From: Cenococcum geophilum 1.58
Taxonomy: Eukaryota > Ascomycota > Dothideomycetes > Gloniales > Gloniaceae
Reading direction: 5' to 3'
Length of the DNA: 64,000 nucleotides
NCBI GenBank assembly: GCA_001692895.1
Contig: KV748224.1
Span: forward strand, 620,001 to 684,000
The notes beneath the pieces were generated by a model. That model was not told the origin of the DNA. It made no database searches and was given only the letters and a program-made list of their open reading frames with translations. The translations under genes and the position numbers were made by a program. Shown here one piece after another: positions 44,601 through 56,099 of this stretch (within the stretch, counting starts at the first letter, position 1; each line of letters starts with the position of its first letter).

Positions 44601-45321
44601 AACGCCGCCGTCCAGGCTAGGTGAATTTCTTGTCAGCAATATCTCAAGTATTTCCAAATCACATTGCACTCACCAGAGAGCCGTGTGAACCCGTCATACC
44701 CGCATGTCCTTCGAAATCCGAAGCCGAATTTTCGTCGTCCGTATCCTCTACATTGTATCCTCCAGCCATAAGTTCTGGTGGCGGGCGGGTTTGATCTGGT
44801 ATGTATACATTAGTGCGGTCCCTTGGACCATTCTCAGTCAAAGAGGTTGGTGTCTCCAATGGAAGTTCCATAGTGCTCACACCAGTTAAGGTGTTAAAAT
44901 AGAATAACCTTCCATCGGGAGTAGCCTGCGGAATCCAGAACGCAGCTTCTTCTTGTTCCTTGCTCTCGGCTCCCTCGATAGGAAGCTGAGAGGTATCGTT
45001 TCCATTCACCGACTCTGAATCCGAGTTGCTATACTCTGTCCCACCTAGGGAGGTAGTCTCAGGATCTTCCTGCATATCCCCGCCATTTCTCTCCTCTTCG
45101 CCGTTCGTCGGACGAGGCACAACAGCACAATAGTTGCTTGGAAACCATCCTCGGATTCCATTTATCACGCCGTCCCACCATCCACTCTCAAGTTGTGTTA
45201 TTACCTGTATGATATCGCCTTGTCGGAAACTCAAGCTGGTGCGATCATCGGCGTCGTAATCGTACAAAGCCCGCACGTACATCCCGCCAGGGGGAGCAAC
45301 GGTTCCGTTGAAGCCGTTCAT
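41623..45321 (-). CDS. Cdc25-type Ras guanine nucleotide exchange factor (SH3-RasGEFN-RasGEF)
   Basis: Five exons: 45321-44674, 44616-42331, 42283-42067, 42017-41747 and 41650-41623. Introns of 57, 47, 49 and 96 bp all have standard sites. The product is about 1,149 residues. ATG at 45321 gives MNGFNGTVAPPGG. It is followed by an SH3 domain (residues ~13-70: VRALYDYDADDRTSLSFRQG, GWWDGVINGIRGWFPSNYC) and a WW-like segment (FWIPQATPDGRLFYFN). The RasGEF N-terminal domain is at about 715-850 (IRGGTLTGLVEQLTRHDRLD, NTFLLTYRSFTTASELFEML). The catalytic RasGEF domain is at about 885-1120 (FLDIDATEFARQLTIIESRL, RVIVIKHFVNVAD, LNNFSTLTSIISALGTAPIH, VYLTDLTFIEDGIP). The last 28-nt exon encodes the end of KIARLLSESGFL. 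This is the architecture of yeast Cdc25-type activators of Ras in the cAMP pathway. It appears intact. Confidence 0.92.
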
Positions 45322-45930
45322 GTCGGGCAAAAGGGTCGATAACTATCGGCGTCGTGGACCTTCACCGTGTCCTTTGACTCCTTCTAAGGCGCTCCGCTCG
45401 GTTAGAGCGGAATCTCGACAAAGATCTTTCAGAATGCGGGGTTTCGTACAGACGACGCGACAGTTATGGAAATCTTGCCTCGCGCGTTTTCCGCTCACGA
45501 TGATTGTGCAATTAGGCCAAGGGAGCAACTGGGCTGGGGGTGTGGCACCGCCTGGGCGCTCAAGAGCTGAATTAGGACTCCTGCATGGGGGGGAAAGCTG
45601 TTGTCTACGCGCCTATAGAGAGGTCTATGGCAAATAAAAATCTAAAGCGCACAGTCGAAGGTAAAAATGGTAGTAGGGGAGGTGTGAGTGGTCGTTGGTT
45701 AGGCGCTAGAAAGGGACGTTGGCTTATTGGACTTCTAAGATTGCCCAACTGTTGCCATACACGTGACCTAGGTAGAAGCACAACGTTGTATCATAAGTTC
45801 GGCAGCATTCCTTTACAAGGCCGGGGGCAGCACCGATGGACTTATTTTGCACCCTCGCCTCATAGTTAAAGGTTCACCGCATCTGATGTTGTGCACTCCA
45901 CGCGATTCACGCAACGGTCCAACGCTCGCT

Positions 45931-46040
45931 GATTTGGCATATGCGTTAATCCCTTTAATGCCTGGCACAAAAACTTCCCGTTTAGCGGGAGAACGGGAAG
46001 TTTTCGTGCCAAGCATTAAGGATTAACGCATACGCCAATC
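45931..46040. mobile_element. 110-bp near-perfect hairpin element
   Basis: Arms of about 50 bp: left GATTTGGCATATGCGTTAAT ... GGCACAAAAACTTCCCGTT, right AACGGGAAGTTTTCGTGCCA ... GATTAACGCATACGCCAATC, separated by about 10 bases (TAGCGGGAG). There are only a handful of mismatches or indels. It could be a minimal foldback transposon or a structured RNA. It has no coding capacity and no clear target duplication. Confidence 0.8.
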
Positions 46041-47805
46041 TCCCGGAGGATATGAGGCACATCAAGGACATGTTCATTGTCTTCGTCAGCTCAAAGAAAC
46101 GTCAGGATTGTCTGACGCGTGTGGGATGTCGAGAATCATCAAAGATTGTGACCTTACATCTCGTTCAGGCTGCCCCCATTCAATCTCTCGCCTGGCCTTC
46201 TGCACACGCGCAGTTGGAGAGGCAGTAGACTTGCAGTTCATCTCATGTATCTAGAATACCAGGGTTGAGAATTGACAACAAAGGTCGTCGCGTCCTGTAA
46301 ACGAGTTCTGATCGGTGAGGCTAGCTGTGTTTTCTCGGACGAGTTCAATGGTTTCCCAACGAGGAAGTATGTCCGGATATCCTCTTGAATCGACCCCAGC
46401 CTTACGCTGTAACAGAAAACTTATGAGCGCAGGTAAAGTCTGTCAAAGGGTGCTAGAGAGAAGTTGACAAGTGCTATGATTCATTTTAGAGAAAAGCTTA
46501 CGAACCTCGTCCGTGGAAAGGGTAAAGGGCTGATGGCACGGAAAACTTAAGAGTCAGGCAAGGGAGCCCCGTTCTTTGCCAAGTCCGGCATTACCGCATT
46601 GACTTTCGCGTGGAAACGGAAGCAATGGGACCCCTGCGACGGTGGCGTCAAACGATGGAAGCTAATTTCCAAAGCCCTGGGTTCAAAAAACAGCCATCGC
46701 CGGACAAAAAGCCCGAGTCATTTCCAAGCCCGCGCTGCTATGGAAGCTGGGGCATGGACGGCTTGGGGTGGAAGAACGTGGGATTGTTCAGCCTTCTGGA
46801 AGGCAAATCCGGCCCTATCATGACACGAAAATCCCCTCACCACCTTCCCAGACACCGAGGGCACCGAAAGCATACTCATTCTTTAGCAGCGTGCGAGTCT
46901 AAAACAATGAGGCCCAGGCAGAAACTCCTATTCTAGAGCATTGCGAGAAATGCTCTAGCGCGGAGGTCGAGACATGAGAAATACCATCCCGTCTGATAGC
47001 GACATGAGAGATAATCATAATGGAGGGGCTAAGAGCTCTTGGAGTGGTGAAGTGGTGGAGTGGTTATTATTCAATGCATCGGTTTGAAACGCTGCCCCGG
47101 GGTGGGTTGAGTCGCATGCTATTTTGCCGACACGCCCTCGGTGTGCGAGAGTTCTTGTGAGACCTTTTTCGATCGATTTTTTTTCCGCGTGTGGCCCACG
47201 TGAAATCGAAAAGAGAGCCCCAGTTGGTCCCCCTCCCGAGATCCCCGGAGCGGGGCAGAGAGAAAAGAAAGGCGATTTGCCGGCATTTGCATGAGGTGCC
47301 CCTCCCAATCCGGGTTGCCTGTTCCACCGCTTCAAAAAGAGATGATTTTCGAATGACATCTCAAGCTTCTTCAAACTCGAGAGCTCCCTGGTGCCTTCAT
47401 GCAGCGCTGGAAGAAGCTAAAATCATTCGGTGGGTCCGGGGAAGTTGATCTCAGACCGCTAGTATGGATGTGCTGTGCCAGGAACAAGAGGAGAGTGTCG
47501 ATCAGCATAGCTGCGAAATTACAGTTAAATCTCCTTATTACGATATTGGGTATATAATGATACACTCTATATTACGATCCCCACCCATTAATTCAGCCCT
47601 TTTTGGTGTAATATTACGACAATGTGACTTTTGATGATATCGTTAAACACCTACCACTAATATCGGCATAAGCAGTTTTTAATTTATTAGATTTGCCCTA
47701 GAGACGTAATTATGACTTCACAAGCGTAGATATATAATATTATTACCTAATTTTAATTTTGGGTACATTTTACATCCGATTATAAAACACAACGATACCC
47801 TTGGT

Positions 47806-47998
47806 AACATGTTTTACCACTCACCGCCGCAACCCACTTTCTGGGGCTTTTTATTAACTTGAAAATTAATTATTTTAAAAGACCTGCTTTACAAGAAGTA
47901 TTTTAGCCTCTTTCTAAAGTAATCGAGCGTTTGGTGTTGATGTTATAGTTACTTTTATGAAGACCTGGTGAGGTGCGGCGTTGAGTGGTAAAACATGT
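47806..47998. mobile_element. 193-bp MITE with TA duplication
   Basis: ACATGTTTTACCACTCACCG on the left and, inward from the right, ACATGTTTTACCACTCAACG are terminal inverted repeats continuing to CCGCAACCC / CCGCACCTC. TA flanks both ends (47804-47805, 47999-48000). The interior is AT-rich and non-coding. Confidence 0.8.
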
Positions 47999-48063
47999 TA
48001 GTATGATACGCGCGGCCGAACCAACTGTATCGTAATAGAGAGATTTGACCATACTCGCAATTA

Positions 48064-48247
48064 CACCACCCTGGCGCATCCAGTTGGAAGCGCGTGTTGA
48101 ATCACGCTAATCCAAATGCGTAGATTTATACCTAAAAAAAATGGAAAAAATACGTTGAAATGGCCGTGCGTATTACTTCAAAAGGTGTAAACACTGCTGT
48201 TTGATCACCAAGATCAACACGCGCTTTCAACTAGATGCGCTAGGGTG
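48064..48247. mobile_element. 184-bp MITE of the 'CACCACCCTGGCGC' family, copy B
   Basis: The left end CACCACCCTGGCGCATCCAG continues TTGGAAGCGCGTGTTGA. The right end read inward is CACCCTAGCGCATCTAGTTG, continuing AAAGCGCGTGTTGATC. TA flanks both ends (48062-48063, 48248-48249). It is shorter than copy A (38776-39079) through internal deletion. Confidence 0.85.
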
Positions 48248-49871
48248 TAGGAACAGTCCCAATATCGACACTAGAGATTGACGAGCCACAACAACCATGC
48301 ACAAAGGTTATTCAGCAATATCTAACCCATTAAAATGAGAGATTCTATAGAATTTGTATACGCGATACATATAGTAGAGGTAGATCTACGGCCTTATAAA
48401 GCTAGTAGTAGAAATGGAGAGGTAGAATATCTTAATAACTAAACCTCTAAAAATTATCATTTTTATATGACTAAATTCGCGTTAACAAGCTATATATTTC
48501 CATAATATAACTTTTTTTAAGAGAAGCTACGTATTAAAAGCTATAGGGAGAAATAATACATCTTTATATAGCATCACTCATAAAAAGGGGCAAATAATTA
48601 CAACACGGGGAATGCCAAACTGCTTAGTTATTAAGATCTAACCATATTGAACTCGTTAATCTTGAGGTTGGTGTTTTTCTCGGAGGTAACTCCTTAATTA
48701 GGTCTAGATCGTGGCTATGCACGCCAAAATAGCGTCAATATTCGGGTTCAATCTCTGGCAGACACTCCCTATTGCAATTCCGTTCGTCTGGCGTCACTGT
48801 GAGAAGTTGCCCGGGCGCCTCCAGCGCCCCCCCCCCTTTCATTGCTTCCGTCATGGGCTGGCGGGCTGACGGGCTCGCGGGGGACTTTTCCCATCAGCCA
48901 CAATCAACCCCTCTGTATTCTACCGTAACCTACTGTAACTTATTGCGGGACTTAGAGCAACCAGGGGGGCGGTTGGTAGTTGGCGGTGTGGGGTGGCTCA
49001 ACGCGACAGCCAGCAGATGCACTTGCTCCGCTGGCAGAAGCAAATATGCTACGCCTTCAAAGGAAATGCTTGGAGGATGTGCAGGAATTAGCCCAACAGA
49101 CATACCGCTCTTTGCATGAGGGACAGTGGCACCCGAACGCTCACGGGGTGGTACAAGTTCAATATCCTCTATCTGTCAAAACACCCCATGTAAAAGGACG
49201 AGTTGGTTGGCCAGGGCGGTGCCATGTTGCAGTACAACGTCAGCAGCGCAACAACACCAAGAATAAACATCCCAAGAATATCGGTGCTCAAAGGGGAAAT
49301 GCAGCGAGGACGGAAAGAGAAGGGATGCTCAGCAGAGTACACCATCGCTCTCTCGTTGCGCAGGAGAACAAAGCCCGGAAGCTAAGCTTCGCAACTGAGA
49401 CAGCCCTACCCAATAATTAATGAAAATTACCTAGCTATCCCAGCCACAGCCACAGAGGCCGCTGACCTAAGCAGTCACTGATTCGTTACTTTTGCCCCGC
49501 GCTGCTACTGTCGTGTCGACGAAGCCCTCTCAGCCCGACTGTCCCGCCGCTCGCCCCCTTTCGAGGTCGTTAAACGAGGTCCTTCCAACAAAACTATCAT
49601 CTCGTTGCCCTGCACCCTTCTCCTCATCCCACCCTACCGCTTCATCTTCCCATCGTGAATCCCCGCCCTTGCGGCTTGTTCACCCTCGTCTTCACCTTTC
49701 GCCGGGCCTCGCCGGTGCTTTCTACTGTATGCAACCCAACACAGCACGGAATGAAAGAGTACACCTGCCAGTGCAATCAACCATCACCAATTTAACGCCC
49801 ACGCGCGCCCGGCCGGCAAGACAATAACCACACCACGGCCCGAGTCACCATAGTTTGAGAACGCAGTTTCG

Positions 49872-52576
49872 ATGCCAGCCGCCGACATGACCCTCGTGTC
49901 CGCCACCTCGTCGCCTTCGGCGAGTCGCAAATCCACCACAGCGCCCGAGAAGAAGTACAAGTGTCAGTTTTGCAACCGCGCATTCAGCCGGAGTGAGCAT
50001 CGCAGCAGGCATGAGAGATCGCGTAAGTCGTACAGCATCCTTGATTTTTGACGTTTGTGGTTGTCGCACGTCGCGAGGCGCGATGCGGGGCGACAAGAGA
50101 GAAACCGTGTTGCTAATGCCCCTCATCCATAACAGACACCAAGGAACGTCCCTTCAAATGCGACAAATGTCGTAGTACCTTTGTTCGTCGCGATCTCTTA
50201 TTGCGACATGACCGAACAGTCCATGCGAAAGATGGCGGAGTCCCCCTACACAGCGAGGTCAAGCGACGGGCAACCACAAAGGCGTCAGAGTTGTCGGTCC
50301 CGCGACCGTCGAAATCGTCCATGCCTATCGATACTGCGACACTTGAACAGATCGAGGCCAGCAGCGATGGGATGGTTGATATTGAGACTGCCGCAATGTT
50401 GATGACCGACTTCCACCACAAGGCCATGGCGAGCCAGGAGCCAGAAATCGTAGGCGACGGGCCAGAAACAGTCATTTCGCCCAACGGTCCAGCCCTTCTC
50501 GAACCATCGGTGGGGTACGCGCCTGGAGCCATGTCATTACCCCAGATGCCTTGGGACTCTATGCTCCCCCACTCGGTGACCGAGCCCAAAGCGCACTCGA
50601 TTTCGTCTAGCATATCTGGGTCGCAAGACTCGCACCTGACCTTCAGCAGCGCTAGTACAATGCAGCCACATCCACACCAGCTACCGCCTATCATGGAACG
50701 ACAGATGTCTGGGAGTGATGCATTAGCTCCTTCCTTTCACTCTCTGAACAGCTCTCTACCCGTTTCTGGTCTCGCAACCCCCGGGGCTCTGTCGCCGTAC
50801 CCATCTATGCTTGGCCCTGTCTCCCCAGTCGACTACCGCAGATCACCTGGTCCATCTCAAGCTCTGACCATGACAAAAGCTCCTCAGGTTAACTCCGAGG
50901 ACCAATGCGCAAAGATCTATGAAAATATCAAGAATTTTGATAGCGAAACCGCTCTTCTGGACACCTTCCGTCTGCCTAGCATGACAGTGTTGAATCGTTA
51001 CTTATCTACCTACTTCAACCTGTTCCACCATCATTTACCCTTCTTGCATCCTGCATCCTTCGAACCAACCGAAGTCTCTGCGCCTCTTTTACTCGCTGTC
51101 CTTTCGATTGGTGCGCTATATACTTTTGACCAAGATCAAGCGTACATGCTCCACATTGGCTCGAAAGTCCTTGTCAGCCAATTCTTGCAGAACAAAGAGA
51201 ATTTCAGCTCACGGAAGTGCCCACTATGGACAATGCAAAGCACGCTACTCAATATGATTTTCGCAAGCTGGAGTGGTGATCCTAAAGGGTTGGAGTGGGC
51301 TTGCTCCATCAAAAGTTTGCTTGCTAATGTATGTATTCGATATGATTTTTTCTGATATTCCTTTGCTAACTCCATTTAGATGGTCGCCGGTAACAGGTAC
51401 GAACTCAAACTTCGATCGGAGGCTCGCGAAGGAGCTCAACCCAATCACGAAGAGTGGATTGAGGATGAACAATGTCGCCGAACATATTATGGTGTATACA
51501 TCTTCTTCGGACTGCTTACGCTCACTTACAATCACACTCCCGCAATGGGCTTCAATGAGTTTGACACCCTGGAGCTTCCATCGTCTGAGTCCCTCTGGAA
51601 TGTGGAAGTTTCTGACGACGAGTCATGGCGTGAAAGTCTAACGGCGTCTACCACCATCACTTTCCGCCAAGCACATGACAACCTTTTCCAAGGAGACCCT
51701 GCCCGCTACAGCGCCTTCGCCACGCGTGTTATGATCAACGCTCTCTTCCTCGAGGTGTGGTATCACAAACGCAGTCCTGAAGCCCTCCAAGATGTTGTGA
51801 CTGAGTACAAGCTCCGACTCGCACTTGAGACATGGGAGAAATCTCTCGATCTTTGCGAGCCTGAAACTGTCGTTGTCCAACTAAGCGCTCCCCACAAAGG
51901 ACATCCTTTGATATTTAACGCTATGGCAATGTATCGAAACGCTCGTGCGCGCTTGGTTGTTGATCTAAAATCCGTTCAAGAGGCCCTTCGTTATCACGAT
52001 TCATACGAAGTTGCTGCTGCGATGACCAACGCACGTGATAAAGTCCATCGATCTCAGGAAATGATCAAAGTCATTCAAGAATGCTTCGATTGCATTGAAG
52101 TCGCTGCAGTGCAAGGCATTCGCTGGGTTGCTAGGACCTCCGCCACAAATTGGAGTATTGAACACCCATTATGTGGCATGGATCTCATGGTCATTCTTAC
52201 TCTCTGGCTCTATCGTCTGGAACATGACGAAGAGCCAGCTACGGAGGAAGAACTTGCCATGTACAACAAACTACGCAACCTATTCGATGACGACTCTGTC
52301 GACGTATACGGTGCGAAATTGAGCTCAACTGTTGCTAGGCTTTGGGGGAGTATGATTGATGAGGTTGTTGTTTGGGGGTACGTACAATATTCATATTTCG
52401 CTCACGGGCATAGCTAATCTGTCTATAGTATCACCAAGCTCATGGGTGAAGCCTTCAAGCTTCATTCTCAGGCTCTTGTGGGCTATGAGGATGCCATTTC
52501 CTCCCGATCTGGATCTCCCACACCGTCGATGACATCCCAAGGTGTCCAAGCGCTGGAGATGCAAGTGGCCTATTAG
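49872..52576 (+). CDS. C2H2 zinc-finger transcription factor with fungal TF regulatory domain
   Basis: Four exons: 49872-50022, 50136-51328, 51380-52377 and 52429-52576. Introns are 113, 51 and 51 bp. The product is 829 residues. Two tandem C2H2 fingers lie near the N-terminus. Finger 1 has C31, C34, H47 and H51 (KCQFCNRAFSRSEHRSRHER). Finger 2 has C59, C62, H75 and H80 (KCDKCRSTFVRRDLLLRHDR). The first intron interrupts the codon for H51. Then comes a Ser/Pro-rich region (about 90-290) and the fungal-specific transcription factor middle domain (about 300-640): RYLSTYFNLFHHHLPFLHPA, LLAVLSIGALY, FASWSGDPKGLEWACSIKSL, EEWIEDEQCRRTYYGVYIFF. This two-finger plus fungal_trans architecture is typical of nuclear DNA-binding regulators in Pezizomycotina. 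The target genes are not predictable. Confidence 0.9.
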
Positions 52577-53622
52577 CCGCTGCACCTAATGTTGATTTAA
52601 TGACCCTCATGATTGCTCTCTTTTCTTATTCTCTTATTACCTTTAACTTTCTCCGTACCTAGACTGGGATTTTTGATTGCCGTCTCCCAGTCATCTCCTC
52701 TCTGCTGGTTGGAGCATGGCCCGGAGTTCGGGTTTATTCTTTTTTATCTGCATACACGAAGCGCGTTTTCCTTTTCTTGATCTCTTTAGGCTGTTCAAAG
52801 AACTAGGGGATAATGGCGAACATGGGGTGGGCTGGTCTGGGGCTCTATCCATACTCGGGCTCGGGCTCTTTCCTCATTGACTTTTGGTGGACCTCACTAA
52901 TATCTCTCTTCCTCTCATACCCCCGTTGCCTTTCTACAAGGCATCTTCTGTTGGCTGGCCCCACGCGCGTGTTCTTCACCCCCTGTTCTCTAGCCAGCAT
53001 ATAAGCTGCACAGTAATACTCGTCTCCTCTCGGTCCTATTTCCCTTCTTCTCTTGGACCGCTTTTCTTGCATATACCATGTTCGCTGCGCGTTGTCTGCT
53101 TGACTCCTTTTCTTGTGTCTATTCGCTCAGTGCGTTGCATCTTTTAGTCATATTTACGCGCAACTGCGCTCGAATTTACTTTTCAAAGTTGAAAGAACGG
53201 ACTGGCGCGGGTCTCTTCGGAATAGTCTTGTATAAATAGTTATCTTACAGCGGTACCGGTCTTCTCGCATCATGCCGCCCCTTGAGTGACTGGTGATACG
53301 TGAAAACGCCATAGTTGGATAGCGAAGCACGGCTTGCTCCATGGAGATGAAATTCTCACTTCACAAGTAAGTATACCAATAAGGATAAACATTGTCAAAT
53401 TAAAGTCTTCCTGATGTGAATATTGCTGTTCCGTCAAACAGTTGATAAAATCGGCTCATAATCAACAGCTTAGTTCTCCGCTAATCCTAATTCGGCAAGC
53501 TCGCATCAACCTCGAAATTTTGGATCCGCGAAAAGCTTAGAATCAAAGCTTCACCCTAACCTCTCTCCACCCATATTCCTCAATTCATATTTACGGAACA
53601 TTCTCAATCGAGAGCATCCATA
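52577..53622. other. Intergenic region
   Basis: About 1.05 kb: the 3' end of the transcription factor gene, a pyrimidine-rich stretch (about 52900-53140) and the NHP2 promoter. No additional gene is supported. Confidence 0.5.
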
Positions 53623-54472
53623 ATGGGCAAAGACAAATCGGAGAAGAAGGGAAAGAAAGAGAAGAAGGAGAAGCGGTCCGGGACCGACGGTGTGGTGAAA
53701 AAGTCCAAGAAGGATAAGAAAGAGAAAAGAAAGTCCACGGGTGATGTCAAGGATGCGCTTCTGGAAGATCTGGCCAAGCAGGAAACGGCAAAGCCTGTGC
53801 CTGCTGAAGAAGCCATGGATGAGGATGGCGACGTCGATATGGACGGCAATGTGAATGGAGAGGTCGCCATCACAGGCGCGCTAGTGCCGTTTGCAAATCC
53901 TTTGGCGGATGAGAAGCAAGCAAAGAAGGTTATGAAATGTGTTAAGAAATGTACGTTTTGTCTCTCTTTTTGTCGTGTTAGAATTCAGAGTTACTACGTT
54001 CTGTTTCAACTTCTTCTAGCTCCGCATTTCTTACCTTGTCTCTCTTTAATGACTCGAGAGCTAATAACCGCTCCTATTCACAGCCGCGAAACACAAGACT
54101 CTTAAACGCGGTGTCAAAGAAGTTGTCAAGGCACTGCGCAAATCCCCGACCTCTGCACCCTCATCGTCTGCCGTCACAGATCCCCTCGGTGTCGTAGTCA
54201 TCGCCGCCGACATTTCTCCAATGGACGTCATATCACACATTCCTGTTCTCTGCGAAGATCACAACATCCCTTACATCTACGTGACATCACGGGCAGAGCT
54301 AGGCGCAGCGGGCAGCACAAAGAGGCCGACAAGCGTTGTTATGGTTGGACGGGACCGAAGTACAGGGAAGAGGGGCGCCGAGATGAAGGATGAGGATAAG
54401 GAGGAATTTCAGGAGACTTATACGGATTTAGTGAAGCTTGTTTCGAAGGCGTCAAAAAATGTGAAGGTGTGA
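53623..54472 (+). CDS. NHP2: H/ACA ribonucleoprotein subunit Nhp2
   Basis: Exons 53623-53950 and 54084-54472, with a 133-bp intron (GTACGT ... CACAG). The product is 238 residues. The first 45 residues are strongly lysine-rich (KKEKKEKRSG, KKSKKDKKEKRKS), suggesting nucleolar targeting. An acidic linker follows (EAMDEDGDVDMDG). The L7Ae-type RNA-binding domain has ALVPFANPLADEKQAKKVMK, KHKTLKRGVKEVVKALRKSP, GVVVIAADISPMDVISHIPV, LCEDHNIPYIYVTSRAELG and AAGSTKRPTSVVMV. This is the Nhp2 pattern of the H/ACA snoRNP core that guides pseudouridylation of rRNA. The N-terminal extension is longer than in yeast, as is common in filamentous fungi. Confidence 0.92.
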
Positions 54473-55133
54473 TGACGGGATATCTTATGTCTTGCATGTA
54501 CTCATCGTTTATTTTTCTTAAAAGAGTTATGGAGTCTGGTGCAGTAGGTATGTCGTTCTAGATACTCTCGATGTACAGTCATCACTGTGCTTACAGAAGG
54601 GTTTACTGCGTCGTAGTATTCTCGAGTATCTTGGTTCAGTCAAAAGCTTCGTATACGTCTATAGAAGCCTTATCAAACCCTTTTCGTTATCCAAGATAAG
54701 TTACATAAGCCAGTATCCTCATTCCCAAGCTACGATTCATAAAGTCTTGCGATTATAAGAACGTTCAGATTATGCCTATTCTTTACGTCTCGTACTCGTC
54801 ATCTGATTCAATTACGAAAACTATCAACAGGCATTGTCGATTTCAATTCGAGATATCGACATCAAGCTTCCTTCAAAATATTTTTCATACCTTCTAGTTT
54901 CTAAAATATAATACTTCAGCTGCGTGCAAAGTTTTCCTCTGTGCTTCTCCCAGCGATTAATCCAGTGTTTGTCGAATAGAAAAGCTAGAATATTCCGTTT
55001 ATTCGGGAAAACAGCTATTTAATGGGACCGCTAAAGGCTTCAGCTTAAGGAACCCAGCCAGAATTGGGATAACAAGATCAAAACTAATCTCTCCGCTCCG
55101 ATACGGAAAATGCACCGATATCGCATATAACAC
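54473..55133. other. Intergenic region
   Basis: About 0.66 kb. No gene or repeat recognised. Composition starts to drift toward AT. Confidence 0.5.
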
Positions 55134-55640
55134 ATGTCCACTGCCAAAGGCCGGGGCATGATAGCAGTCACACAGCAGATCAAACCTAGAATGTTAATCG
55201 TAGGAGAGGCAGCTTTGCTCTCAATACCAGTCATAACACCTTGGGCTCAATAGACCGACCAAGCGCAGGCGGCCTGGTTTCTAAATGAGTCAGCCGGTGG
55301 CACTACCCATATTCGAGATGCAATCAATCGCCTCAGTACAGAAAAGCAGCAGCAATTCGGGGTTCTCCACACAAGCTCTAATGCGAACACGGACGTCGGT
55401 CGCGTTGAGAGGAACTGTTAGAACATGAAAAATAGTGAAAACGGAACAATCATCACGGTATTCAATGACATATCTCTCACCAACCATTCATGCAGGCTGA
55501 ATGCCGTGGTCCCTCGAGCTAACCTATACGCTATCGCTACTATTCCAAGAGATGGGGAGGTCGCCATAGAATACTGTGCAACCGACCACCCTTTCTATGA
55601 GGCCCTAACCGCCGCCTTTTTCTATAATCCTTCCCTTTAG
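55134..55640 (+). pseudogene. SET-domain protein pseudogene
   Basis: One plus frame from ATG at 55134 reads STAKGRGMIAVTQQIKPRML and GEAALLSIP, like the start of a fungal SET domain (G-x-G-x-x-A-x-x-x-I-x-x-G-x-x-I-x-x-E-x-P-L). Further on, in the same frame, it reads FNDISLTNHSCRLNAVV with the NHSC motif, then LYAIATIPRDGEVAIEYC. The frame is broken by TAG at 55251-55253 and 55419-55421. SET proteins are lysine methyltransferases; this copy lacks the cysteine-rich post-SET part and ends at TAG 55638. It lies at the border of the repeat-rich block, so RIP leakage is a plausible cause of the stops. Confidence 0.75.
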
Positions 55641-56099
55641 GGACTCCCCAGTTCCCTTCATTAGTCTAATACTATTTGTTTTCTAGCTGCTCTAGTTATC
55701 CTAGTTTTGCGTAATCTTACTATTTAGGGACTCTCTTGCTCCCTACTAATTAAAGAGCTTTTAAAAATATTAGAGATTCTCTATAGCCCTTTTAGAGAGT
55801 TATAAAGGAGATAGAAAGTAATAAAGCTACTTTTAATAAGATCATTTGTATAATAGATTTTATTTTATTATTTATTATTTATTCATTACTTAACATCCGA
55901 TTCGGATCCCTGTCGGGCCCACGCAGACTACGCCTTATATACATGTGAGGAGAAAACTCTATGAGAAAACCCCGTATTCTATCTCTCCACCTTTAGGCCC
56001 CGCCTACTTAGCGAATAGATTTTATAATAAAATGCTTTAAATTAGCTTTATATAAGTACGTAACTAACTTAAAGCTTTGTAATTATATTTAAACCAGCT
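55641..56099. other. Transition into AT-rich repeat DNA
   Basis: AT content rises sharply. It includes TATTTATTATTTATT-type simple sequence near 55865 and a short GC-normal patch (about 55895-55960). No gene is visible. Confidence 0.45.

Larger units (their letters stand above)
45322..49871. other. Long intergenic region rich in non-autonomous elements
   Basis: About 4.5 kb. It contains the hairpin at 45931-46040 and two MITEs 65 bp apart (47806-47998 and 48064-48247) inside an AT-rich patch (about 47560-48680). A C run lies at about 48828-48837. Several plus-strand open frames at 48772-49420 lie upstream of the transcription factor and are more likely its promoter or 5' leader than genes. 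No gene is supported. Confidence 0.5.

Noticed and set aside
47015..47374. 119-codon minus-strand open frame
   Set aside because: No homology-like features and overlapping frames on both strands. Not supported as a gene.
48772..49420. Plus-strand frames upstream of the C2H2 gene
   Set aside because: No domain and poor starts, overlapping in different frames. More likely promoter or leader sequence.
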